Shown here piece after piece: positions 1 to 9,842 of a DNA stretch of 64,000 bases. The notes under the pieces are model-generated. The model had not been told where the DNA came from. It saw only the letters and a program-made list of their open reading frames with translations, and ran no database searches. Every line of letters starts with the position of its first letter. Position 1 is the first letter of the stretch. A program made the translations under genes and the position numbers. This stretch comes from Cercospora beticola (taxonomy: Eukaryota > Ascomycota > Dothideomycetes > Mycosphaerellales > Mycosphaerellaceae), in NCBI RefSeq assembly GCF_033473495.1, contig NC_088940.1, positions 1,860,001 to 1,924,000 on the forward strand, written 5' to 3'.

Positions 1-798
1 GCCAATCAGCCCAGCTTCCAGTGACATTGCAGTGCAAACCACCGAATATGCCGGGTAACAGGTCGCGGAGACTGGCATTGTGCCGAATTCTCACTCCGGC
101 GCGAGCTGTCCAGGCCATTCGTGTGCGATCTGCTGTGTCGCGATAACGATCATTGCCCATTATCGCGACGCGGTCTATGGACTGGGTACCGTCTTTGGCT
201 GCGTCTAGGCCTGGATACAGCTGATGTATGGACCACGTGAGCGACAGGACTCATTCTGACTCTATCATGCGCAAGTTTTGCATCGGTGTGCCTTGGCCAT
301 GCTCTAGAAGAGCGCAGTATGGGGTAATAGCGTACCAACCACGCACCATGATGGGGTAATGAATACCAGTTGCTTGCATGTGCTGCGAGGTCAGCACGAA
401 CACGATGGGGTAATGGATTCTACGATTGGCAATACTATCCTTGTGGTTACCATCGGCTCAGATCGGGCGGAACGGAAGAGATGGGGAACGTCACCTCTTT
501 GACTTTTGAGTGGAATCCTATCACCACAGCTGTGCTATCCGTGATACTCGCCATGGGCTTGCTTTGATACGGCGCAAGTCGCGAGCCAGGCGGGGCCGTA
601 AACCGTCTCTGGGGCTTCTCTCCGGCACACTGAGGGAGATAGATAATGACTGACGAGGGTACCAACCCGACAGGTCAGTCACATTAATGGCGCCTCTCGT
701 CTTCGCACTCGTCTCTCTTTTTTCTCTGTGCTTCTGCCTAGAACTTTTACCTCTGTTCAAGAACTAGTCAACAGTCAGCAACTCAACTCACGAGCACA
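1..798. other. Intergenic, start of window
   Basis: No convincing gene. Three copies of the decamer ATGGGGTAAT lie at 319-328, 351-360 and 405-414. The last 90 bases are CT-rich (around 700-735), as expected for the promoter or leader of the dehydratase gene that follows. Confidence 0.6.
319..414. repeat. Three spaced copies of ATGGGGTAAT
   Basis: Exact decamers at 319-328, 351-360 and 405-414. Copies 2 and 3 also share flanking bases (CACG upstream, GRAT-like downstream). The function is unknown; they could be a factor-binding motif or a remnant of a decayed repeat. Confidence 0.6.
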
Positions 799-2264
799 AT
801 GGCCATCGACATGCCACAGGACACCCAGCCTCAATGGCTCGCGAACAACGGCGCACCAAGGCCTCGAAATACAAAGAAGCCATGGCGCAAAACACCCCTC
901 ATTGAGTCCACGAGACTCTCTGAGAAAGCAGGCTGGTACGTTGACCCATGAGTCTCTCATCCCTACTTCAAAGCAACATGATGGTAAGCCGCAGAAGCAG
1001 AATTTTCCTGAAGCTCGACAACTTGCAACCTTCGGGCTCCTTCAAGTCTCGCGGGCTGGGAAACCTCGTCCTCAAATCCTACAACAATGCACCCGATCCG
1101 CTTCGACTGCACTACTTCGCTGCCTCGGGCGGAAATGCTGGACTCGGCTGCGTGTATGCAGCCAACTTTGTGGGCCAACCAGCGACCGTCGTCGTTCCTG
1201 TCACTACGAAGAAACATATGATCGACAAGCTTTATGCCGCCGGCGCGAAAGAAGTTCTTCAACATGGAGCCAACATCGCTGAGGCTACAGCATATGTTAA
1301 CGAAGTGCTGATGCCACAATCGAGAGAGAACGGCGAAGAGCCATTCTACGTCGATCCTTTCAACCATCCCGACATCTGGCAGGGCCACGAAAGCATCGTC
1401 GACGAGATGCGTGATCAATTCGAAGAGATTGGCGAAGATCACCCTCCAGACTGGATCATCTGTAGCTGCGGTGGTGGTGGACTCTTCAATGGAGTCATGG
1501 GTGGCATCGAACGACAAGGTCACACATGGGCCAAGACAGGTGTTATTGCTGTCGAGACAGAAGGAGCGGACTCTCTCAACAAGGCTCTCGAGTGGAACGA
1601 GCACAAGGCAATCGACAAGATTACCTCTATTGCTACATCACTAGGCTGCGTGAAGATCAGCGAGCGAACCTGGGACATCGTGCGACCGGCACTGAAGAGC
1701 GGCAAGGCCAAGAATATTGTCTTGACTGATGCCGAAGCTGCCATGGGTAGCTGGAAGCTCGCTGAAGAGGAGCGCATCATCGTGGAAGCCGCCTGTGGTG
1801 TCAACATTGCTCTTTGCTATGGTGGAAGAATGGAGAAGGTACTCGGTCGTCCACCACGACCAGAGGAGAGCTTCGTACGTCTCAGCCCGTGCCACATCTT
1901 GAGCAACGCTAACTGTGCACAGGTCATCGTCGTCTGCGGCGGATCCAACGTCTCGACAGACATGATCGAAGAGTACAAACGCACATACCGACACCTGGTC
2001 GAGCCCAGCTTGCCCGGCACACCAATTCGCTCGCCTAGCCCTATCAATATGAACACCATCGATCACGGCAAGAAGGATAGCGTTCAAGGTTCTGACTCGG
2101 AGCCCGAAGACGCTGAGTTTGTTGGGCGATACAAAGTCCCCAAAGGGTATGCTGGACATGCTTCGATGGGAGATGGCTATACCGGCTTTCACATTAATGA
2201 TTATGCTGTGAAGCCACACAAGCCTTCGAAGCAGAAGCGACCTCAGAATGTGATCATCTGTTGA
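799..2264 (+). CDS. PLP-dependent L-serine/L-threonine dehydratase (SDS-like)
   Basis: Three exons: 799-935, 989-1874 and 1923-2264, giving 454 aa. It should deaminate serine or threonine to pyruvate or 2-oxobutyrate with pyridoxal phosphate. The PLP lysine is in SGSFKSRG, the substrate loop is ASGGNAGLG, the phosphate-binding glycine loop is CGGGGLF, and VVCGGSNVS lies near the C-terminus. The layout matches mammalian SDS/SDSL and fungal catabolic dehydratases. Intron 1 ends at TAAG and restores AGC-RRSRIFLKL across the join. Intron 2 is 48 nt with a GCTAAC branch, and its length is a multiple of three, so the frame stays open if it is retained. About 90 residues after the fold are hydrophilic and acidic and are not part of the core family. 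Donors and acceptors are inferred from consensus. Confidence 0.88.
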
Positions 2265-2824
2265 TTAGCGTACTGCAAGACACTGGCATGCTGGATGGTA
2301 ATTGGCGTTGAGCAACCAAGTGTAATTGGCGTTTTGTTCTGCTTCACGAGAGTAGTCTTGCTGCAAAGTCTCAAAGCTGCTTCAAGCTGAGCTACGATGT
2401 TTTCACTCTCGAATAATGATGGTATCATTACTTCATCTTCGTACTCTCAACCTTCCACCTACTAAGACATCTCGTGCTCCGCGATACATGCTCAAATGAA
2501 ATGCTTGTGTCTGACTTAGCAGGCCGAGCAGCAGGGTTATGGCAGGAAGTGAACTGTCGGCTCGAGTGAGGGTGGTGCGGCGTCATTTACGGCTAGCGCG
2601 TCACGAAGGTCATGTCGCAGCTGCCACTCTCAAACACCACGCTTCCTCCTTCACACATATACACCCACTCTCAAGTCCAACCCAAACTTCCTCATCCGGA
2701 TTGCATCGCGGGAGAGACGCAGCGCCAGAGAGTGCCATACGGGATGCACGACGCGTAGAGCCAAGAAGCTACCAGACGCGTGTTCTGCGACACCGGCTGA
2801 ACAATCTTCAGCGACGGCCAAGCC
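2265..2824. other. Intergenic between dehydratase and chromodomain gene
   Basis: No gene seen. A pyrimidine-rich stretch around 2641-2690 is consistent with a promoter for the downstream chromodomain gene. Confidence 0.6.
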
Positions 2825-4924
2825 GTGAAAGAGATGCCGCCTAGCCTTGATGCAACCCTTTACCGCGAGAAGACGCCAGTCTTCAAGCATTCGCCCTTAC
2901 AAAAGCGAGTCGTGCTGGGAAGCGGCGTTATCTCTCGCTCACCCGAGCGAGGTACCAATGCCAAGAGCAAGAATGCCCTCAAACCGCGAAGTTACGGAGA
3001 TGGTCCGCTGCCCTTCAAGCCTTCGGAAACAGCCCCGCGAGATGCTCGTATAGTTGGGCGCGTGGCCGAGCCGGGAAAGCTGCCCATGTTCACGTTGAAA
3101 GTGGGAGACGTCGAAATCGAAGACATTACTCTCCACGAAATTCTGGAGTATGTCTCGCCTTATGAACTGGAGCGTTTCGAAAATGAGCAATTCGCGGAGG
3201 AACGCGAGGCACTCGCCGTGGCGCTGGCAGCAGCTGAGGCTGAGGAGGAGAGGCGCCGGCAGCGGCGAAAGGAAAAGGCCAGACGGAAGGGCATTGTGCT
3301 CTTTGAAGAGGTCGACGACGAGGAACTCGACTCGGCGGATCCTAACGAGGTAGTTGGGCGCCATGGGCGCGCTCGACCTACTTACAAACATTTGTTCAAG
3401 AAACCTCAGGAACGTCGTCGACGGCGAAAGCGAGACCCAGAGACCGGAGAATTGTTACCGCTAAGTGACGAAGACGATCAGATGGATACTTGCGTGCCCA
3501 TGGGCAGCTCAGACAGCGACCAAGAGCTGCCGCCATCAGGCAGCCGCGAATCTGCGTATGGAGGTGGCGAGCTGCCAAAACGTCGCCGACGGAAACGTGA
3601 CCCAGTGACTGGAGAATTACTTCCTCTGCCGCCGTTACCGCATGAACTTGGGCAAAGTTCTGAGGCGTCTGTCGCCTCCGTGCCAAAGGTAGAATTACCC
3701 GTATCACTGGAACCGAACAAACGTCCCAGACGGAGACGGCATCCAATCACTCGCGAACTGATGCCACTGGGCTGGAGGTACAACCCGGAGACCGATCCTG
3801 TGGCCCGAAAAGCAGCTGGCTTAAGCCCATCCATACGACGACTCAGTATCTCCCAAGAACAGCAGCCCAAGCGCGTGAAACTGGCATCAGAATCTTCAGC
3901 AGATGATCATACTCGTTCAGCCAATACGACTCGCAATAGCCCACACCAGGCTTCACCACGAGGAACGCCCCGTCAACAGCAGAAAACTATCGTCATTGAT
4001 CTATCAGAGACCGACGACTTGAATGACGAGAAGGAAGAACAAAGCAAGGCAATCTCAGCTCCATCTCCTGGTGTAACAAGACCGACTCCAAGGACCTCGA
4101 TGCTTCATCCTACAGCGCATACAGCGTCATCAGGTTCCTCTAGCGAACGAGTCACAGTTGCCTCATTTCTGAAAGCCTCTGCGACTCTTTCGGATGAATC
4201 TGACACAGACGATTCAGAGCTATTCAAACAGAAGCCCGCTGTGAGAAACACTCCGACTCACGGCAAGACTAGCATTCTCAATCCTATTGCATCAAAGCAG
4301 GCCGTCCACCCTGCGGAGGACGAGGCAGCTGACAATGACGAGTCTGATCTGGATGACGGAGAGTGGTTTGTAGAAGCCATCGTCGGCCACAAAATGTCAG
4401 ACCCGAGGAGCCATCCCGGCAGGCCGTCCATAATGTTGTACAAAACAAAGTGGGAGGGCCACGATGAACCTACTTGGGAGCCAGCGGACAGTTTCGTTGA
4501 CCAGAATACTGTCTCTGAGTACCGCGCTCGTGCTGGACTAGACAACCCAAAGCAGGTGATCAAGAGCCCTGGCAGGATTGTACCAGTCGTGGCATCGAGT
4601 AGCAGGTCCCTCGCGGGACCGAGTTTGGCACAAGGATCGAAGCTTCCAGGCTCAAATTCGGCCTCCACTTCATCGGATGGTGGCAGCGAAGAGGATGAAG
4701 ACGAAGACGGATATGAGATTGAGGAAATCCTCGCACACCACATGTCCGACCCGAGAACGCATCCGGGAAAGCCACAGACGATGCTTTACAAGGTGAAATG
4801 GGTTGGATATCCAGCAAGTGCAGCGACGTGGGAGCCGAAAGGAAGCTTTCCAAACCTCGACATAGTCAATGCGTACCGCAGGAAGGTCGGCTTGAAGCCT
4901 GAACGCGCTGATTGTGGCCAGTGA
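2825..4924 (+). CDS. Tandem-chromodomain protein
   Basis: Uninterrupted 699-aa frame; a second possible ATG lies at 2834. Two chromodomains sit at the C-terminus, at about residues 512-575 and 628-690. Both carry the LYKxKWxG and TWEP core, and both have an extra loop of the form HxMSDPRxHPGxP before it. Chromodomains usually read methylated histone lysines, so a chromatin role in the nucleus is likely. The middle is disordered and acidic/basic. A short module with core KRDPxTGELLPL recurs three times, at about residues 198-213, 254-269 and 300-316, the last copy diverged. A helical Glu/Arg-rich segment lies around residues 115-160. No methyltransferase, helicase or integrase domain is visible, so it is neither a Clr4-type enzyme nor a complete chromovirus polyprotein. 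Confidence 0.85.
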   Translation: MKEMPPSLDATLYREKTPVFKHSPLQKRVVLGSGVISRSPERGTNAKSKNALKPRSYGDGPLPFKPSETAPRDARIVGRVAEPGKLPMFTLKVGDVEIEDITLHEILEYVSPYELERFENEQFAEEREALAVALAAAEAEEERRRQRRKEKARRKGIVLFEEVDDEELDSADPNEVVGRHGRARPTYKHLFKKPQERRRRRKRDPETGELLPLSDEDDQMDTCVPMGSSDSDQELPPSGSRESAYGGGELPKRRRRKRDPVTGELLPLPPLPHELGQSSEASVASVPKVELPVSLEPNKRPRRRRHPITRELMPLGWRYNPETDPVARKAAGLSPSIRRLSISQEQQPKRVKLASESSADDHTRSANTTRNSPHQASPRGTPRQQQKTIVIDLSETDDLNDEKEEQSKAISAPSPGVTRPTPRTSMLHPTAHTASSGSSSERVTVASFLKASATLSDESDTDDSELFKQKPAVRNTPTHGKTSILNPIASKQAVHPAEDEAADNDESDLDDGEWFVEAIVGHKMSDPRSHPGRPSIMLYKTKWEGHDEPTWEPADSFVDQNTVSEYRARAGLDNPKQVIKSPGRIVPVVASSSRSLAGPSLAQGSKLPGSNSASTSSDGGSEEDEDEDGYEIEEILAHHMSDPRTHPGKPQTMLYKVKWVGYPASAATWEPKGSFPNLDIVNAYRRKVGLKPERADCGQ

Positions 4925-5105
4925 CATCGCCGTCAACGCATCTTTCTTCCGCAACACTACAGTCTCGATCGGAATGATGCGGTCAGCGGCCAAGAAGTGC
5001 GGGCAAGCTATAGCTTTCGTGCCGGCCGGACGATGCTTGCCGAGCCTTAATACCAAATCAAAATAACCTCACTCGGTAACTTCATCTGCCCTCCTTGTTC
5101 TTATC

Positions 5106-5675
5106 ATGCTCTTCCAATATGCGCAGCTTGGCTCAGACGCCATTCGACTCATTCGCTTTCATACTCGCACCAAAACCAACGATGTGCATGTAACACTCGA
5201 ACACCAAGCGAGATACTGGGAGCCAGGTGTTCGCTATTCAGTGCTTTCCTACCAACCTGCTGGGCAGGATGTAGATCGGACAGGCATCACTCTGAATGGC
5301 AGAACAAGAATGATCGACTCCAATGCCTGGAGTGCTCTCGCTGATGCCGCGAAGACCAGCAAAGAAAACGATCGTTACTGGCTTAATGCACTTTGTATCA
5401 ATCAACAAGACAAGGCTGAGGCGATGGAGCAGCACAGACAATTGAGACAGATCTATGCTGGAGCCGAGAAGGTGGTACTTCGGCTGCATTCTTCCAGTCA
5501 CGATCAAGCACTGGGAGATTTGGCGAACCAAGCACAGGCTTACATTGATCAAGCCACTGATCGGGAGGCTCTACTTCAGGCAAAGAAACTTGTCGTGGCC
5601 CTTGACGAACAACAAAGCGAACTTGATGCGAATGATTTGAAAGATGTTTCACGTGCTATCCGAGAGTCGCTGTGA
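5106..5675 (+). CDS. Short HET-domain (heterokaryon incompatibility) protein
   Basis: A 189-aa frame. HET-family landmarks are present in order: YSVLSY (for YxALSYxWG), LNGRTRMIDSNAWSAL, then RYWLNALCINQQD and QHRQLRQIYAGAEKVVLRL. The usual WIDAxCINQ has Asn where Asp is normal. The protein stops soon after the third motif, whereas most HET proteins run on for several hundred residues. It may be a minimal HET protein or a truncated relic. HET proteins trigger self/non-self recognition and cell death in fungi. The gene lies 180 bases after the chromodomain gene on the same strand. Confidence 0.65.
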   Translation: MLFQYAQLGSDAIRLIRFHTRTKTNDVHVTLEHQARYWEPGVRYSVLSYQPAGQDVDRTGITLNGRTRMIDSNAWSALADAAKTSKENDRYWLNALCINQQDKAEAMEQHRQLRQIYAGAEKVVLRLHSSSHDQALGDLANQAQAYIDQATDREALLQAKKLVVALDEQQSELDANDLKDVSRAIRESL

Positions 5676-5823
5676 AGCGGCCTCCTCTTAGCTGTCATCC
5701 AAGAAGAAATACGAAGAAGAAGTCTGCCAACAACACGAATGTCAGATTTGGATACTGCTATTCTTACATAATCCAATAAACCGCAGCCGGTCTCCCTTCT
5801 CAATCAGCTAAGAAGCCCCTCCC

Positions 5824-6621
5824 TCACTTCGCGATGCCGCCCAAGGTCTTCTCAAATTCCGTCTGCCCGCGAGCATCTTCTTGTGATTTAGCTGGAGTCG
5901 CACGGCCAGAGTCTACCTTAGACACATCTACAGGAGCAGGAGCAGGAGCCGGCGTAGGTGTAGGCACAGCAGCACCTTTGCGACCGCCCAGTGCCTTCAA
6001 GATAGCTTGCAATTTCGCCTTTTCCGCCTCTTCCCTCTCCTGTTGCTTTTGCTGTCGCCACAACGCCCTCCTCTCCTTGTACTCGTCCTCGTGAGAGTAC
6101 TGCGCGGCAGCCAAAGCATTCGCATAACTCGTTCGAATCTGATTTTGTTCGATCTCAGTCAGAATCGAATCAGTCGAGATGTAGCCTTGTTTGAGTTTAA
6201 GGTAGCGGGCTTTGGTTTCTTTGGAGAGATGGTGGGTTCTCAGGGTGAGCTTGCGACGGAGGAGAGTCTTGACTTTACGATTCTCCCAGTCGTCTTGATC
6301 ATGAGTGTACCAGCCGATGATGGTGCCGGAAGTGAAGCGTCCACGATAGTACTTGTTGTGGTCGAGGTCTTTGCGCTGATCATGGATGCGTGGGGCGCCT
6401 GGAGAGGTTTAGTCAGTGAGACTGCCGGCAAGTATCAAGGTATTTGATCAGAACTTACGTCGTCCGGAAACATTATACTCTCCTTCCGTAATTCTCCTGC
6501 ATGCTCGGGGAAGATCTCGCTCGTCTCCCCATACACGGCGTGTGATGCGGTCTGGACGATCGAAAGGACCGCGGCGGAGACCTGCTCCTCTGGTGATTCT
6601 ACGGTTGACAGTGCTGCGCAT
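5824..6621 (-). CDS. Unrecognised conserved-looking basic coiled-coil protein
   Basis: Two exons on the minus strand, 6621-6459 and 6398-5824, giving 245 aa; the 60-nt intron has a CTGAC branch. I do not recognise the family. The N-terminus is very basic. The middle has an aromatic-rich segment (YYRGRFTSGTIIGWYTHDQDDW, of which GWYTH is distinctive). A charged helix with ERRALWRQQKQQEREEAEK follows at about residues 160-190, then an Ala-Pro repeat and an acidic tail. There is no signal peptide or membrane segment. A nuclear or mitochondrial-matrix role is possible but not shown. Exon 2 is clearly coding; exon 1 is supported by an in-frame ATG and good splice sites. Confidence 0.62.
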
Positions 6622-8205
6622 TTTGACAAAAGGAACAACGCAAGATCAACTCGCGGTAAAAAAGGGAAATTAAGTAAGAGCGAATAAGAGAACGTGATTG
6701 AAGAACGGAATCCAAGACAGGAAGGGAGTCTCACTGAACTTGTATCATATACATGTCTTGAGGTGGTGACATCTGCAGGACAAAGAATTGTCTTTGTGCT
6801 ATGATAGGGTCTTGTGATCTTAGATGTTCATCTCCACAGGAAATTGTCTTAGACAAAGGATGAGTGCAGGAGGTTCGTAGAAGCGACGATGGCTCTAGAT
6901 TGGGCGTTGCATGCTCGAGTCTGGGAAAGCAGACTGTGGATGTGTGGGAACATGCCACAAGGTGAAAGCGACAAGCAATATAATGGCATAGCTTCGTCAA
7001 ATTCTCCCGTGCCTTGAAGGATATCATCTCTCACCGACGATCGAAAAGGACAACCTACTTCTCAGTGTGAGCGGTGGCCAGAGGAAGGTAAGCACACAGT
7101 AAAGCAGCAACGAAGCAAAAGAACAGGCGCGAATATACTTGCGAAGTATTATAGTACACTCTGTCTTTCGTGCAGCCTGTGGAAGCATCAGAAGCAAAAA
7201 GATTGGTCTCAAGGACTTTCAAATATAGGAATAGCCGAAGGTGCTAATGTATGTCAGACATTGCATCCTTGAGATGAACTAATGGAGTAGTACTCACGGG
7301 CTCGAACCCACGACTGGAGAAGAAGTCAGAAGATGATCTTAGAAGCCATGTGAAAGCAGGTAATATGTACCCTTGAGGTGTCTATGAGCAATGCTTTGCA
7401 ATTGCTTAAGAGCCACACGCTCTACCGATTGAGCTACCCCGGCAACTTGGGGCTGTTGATGTCTTCGGGCAATGGTAAAGTGAATATGAAGGTGCACTGG
7501 GTAGCGGTGGGGTGGTAGTGTTGAAATTTTTCTTTGGTGCGAGGTTTTATCGGGCCGCAGATCGGTGCGAAGGCAGGGAACCGACGGCGACGATAGCCCA
7601 GCGACCTGGGAGCGGGTGGCAGGACAGCATTTCAGAGAGCGTGTTATGAATCATCGCGCTGAACACGCATATCGTGCAGTCGTTTTCGACCGGTCATACG
7701 GTGCTGGGTCTGATATTCTTCCCATCAGGTGGGCATTCCACAACTGTGCGGTTTTGGCGATAGCGAGCTGGATCTGTAACCCACGGCCTGGCGTTATTTT
7801 GAAAGCACATGTGGCTTCACTGCTCGGGTCTTATTCCTGGCCGAACTGGGCGAACGGCTGTCTGCCATCGTGGGGCAGGAAATGGATGTAAGCAGTAACT
7901 ATCTAACCGCGATCCTTTGGAGATTGTGAAGGCGCCGCTAGCGAAAAAAGACTGCGATGGTCGGTCTGGCCACGGTGTAAATGATCTGAAAGCTACGAAT
8001 GCAGCGTGACAAATGATAAGGAATTGTGGCGTGGATGAAAGAAAGTCGGAGAGGCAGACAAGCAGAACTGAAGTGTGCGGAAGAGATTGAGCACAGGCCA
8101 CTTCCTCTTTCGGGACCTCCGCCCGCAACTTCCTCCGTCTCTCGCGAAATGTCGATGGGGAAGTAGGCACGACATTGACGAAGGACGGCTTGTGAACATC
8201 GAGCG
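6622..8205. other. Intergenic, 1.6 kb, with a broken tRNA-like element
   Basis: Apart from the tRNA-Lys-like element at 7294-7446, no gene is supported. The region holds the promoter of the minus-strand gene at 6621 and of the mL46 gene at 8206. Confidence 0.55.
7294..7446 (-). pseudogene. tRNA-Lys(CUU)-like element, interrupted and degenerate
   Basis: The 5' half is canonical: acceptor GCCGGGG, D-arm TAGCTCAATCGGTAGAGC and anticodon loop CTCTTAA (anticodon CUU). About 100 nt later comes GTCGTGGGTTCGAGCCC, a normal T-arm left half and loop. The expected anticodon-stem partner CCACA and acceptor partner CCCCGGC are absent. The sequence after the T-loop diverges, so the element cannot fold as a full tRNA. 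It could be a gene broken by insertion or a pseudogene copy. Confidence 0.55.
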
Positions 8206-9468
8206 ATGAATGCTGGACAGAAGAGCGCGCGGCGATTGGCGTCAGGCAATGGTATGTTGCAATGCTATACTGATGAAAGGGAAGACACCTAACACTTTGC
8301 CAGCACTTTCACGCGACACCGTATGCACCTCCTGCTTGAACCGACTCGCCCATCCTTCATCACGACGACATGCTTCCGCCGCGGCCGCAGTAGCTGAGAA
8401 GCCCGCACAACCTCCACGAAAAGCCAAAGTAAATCCTCCTGTCACACGACCCGAACCGCGAAAGGCCTTCCGAGTGCTATGCAGTCCTGTTCTGTCCAGG
8501 CCACCTCAAATCACCCGGGAATTGACATCATTTGAGAAAGCTTTCTTTCTCTATCAAAAGCGTCTCAACGAACGGCTAGCCCTGCCCTTCACGCGCTACT
8601 TCTACACCAAAAAGGGTACACCAGCAGATCTCGAATGGAAGCGAAAAGCGCCAGCACGAAGAGGCGTGGCCGCGCGAGATGTGGGAGCATACAACGCATA
8701 TGCCGATGATGGATGGAATGACGAAGTGCCGATAGGGAGCAAACTTGGTGAACCCGAAGATATCTACGAAAAGCTCATTCGCGACGCCGAGGGAAAGACC
8801 ATCTCAGATGACCTTGTTGGAGACGCGGAGACCGGCGGAGAGGAAATTGCCGGAGACGCAAAACAAGGCGAGGGAGTTCGCAAACCTGTGGGAGACGTCG
8901 TGATCGAGCGTCCCGCGCCGCGGAGGACGGAAGCAGATGAGAAGAATGATCAAAAGAGTCTGAGTCGAGCAATGGACCGGACATTATATCTCCTTATACG
9001 GGACAAGCAAGGCGCATGGCATTTCCCACAGGACCGCATTTACGGTCGGGAGAACCTGCATCAGGTATGTCCTTCTCCCACACTTCTGCTGACACCCGCA
9101 CGCCAAAGCATGAACTAACATCTGACCAGGCCACCGAACGCGTCCTCCTCCAAGCCGCCGGCATAAACATGAACACCTGGGTCGTCGGCAACCACCCCAT
9201 AGGCTACCACGACCAAATGTTCAAGTCACCTCAAAAAGCCACAATCCTCGCGAACAAGCTCGTGACGACTTCACGCCAGCCTTTCGAGCGCAAGGAGTAC
9301 GGATTGAAGGCTTTCTTCATGAAAGCCCGGATCATGGCCGGCCAAGCCGATCTGACCAACAACGCATATGGCGATCAGGACTTTTTGTGGTTGACACGTG
9401 AAGAGATCGAGAAGGTGGTTGATGTGGCCTATTGGAGGAGTATTAGGGGCATGTTGCCGGCGAGGTAA
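8206..9468 (+). CDS. Mitochondrial large-subunit ribosomal protein mL46 (yeast Mrpl17 family)
   Basis: Three exons: 8206-8251, 8304-9064 and 9130-9468, giving 381 aa. Intron 1 has GTATGT, a CCTAAC branch and CCAG. The start at 8206 gives a short basic N-terminus (MNAGQKSARRLASGN) typical of mitochondrial import. The family signature is SFEKAFFLYQKRLNERLALPFTRYFY with a downstream Nudix-like fold: DRTLYLLI, the HFPQDRIYGRENLHQATERVL segment spanning intron 2, and a C-terminal FFMKARIMAGQ and FLWLTREEI. It works in the mitoribosome large subunit. A Glu/Gly-rich insert of about 50 residues lies in the middle. Confidence 0.9.
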
Positions 9469-9842
9469 TAGGCAGGCGAGAGACATGCATACACGGTTGC
9501 GAATGGGACTGGTAGGACTATCGGGTGGCGCCACTAGCACGTCATATAAGAGAGAAGAAGAGGGGATGCGTCTGTATGAACTGTATATATAGGCAAAAGC
9601 TGAAAGGAACAAGCTACGAGAAGAGAGCCCAGCTCGTTCACAGACTGGTCATAATCACGTTTTTCAAAGAGGCATAGCATGACGTTGGGGACTGCAAAGG
9701 TGAAGACAAAACCGACACTGATATGCCGCACTTTACCCGCAATATGCACAAAGCGATTCTGTACAATACGTACATGATCAAGAGCCTCTTCCTTTGGCAA
9801 TACAGCCTATGCAAGTTCTCGCCCTCTTGTCGCAATTTGTTG
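9469..9842. other. Convergent 3' region
   Basis: mL46 (plus) and the acyl-CoA synthetase (minus) end toward each other here. No gene seen. Confidence 0.6.
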
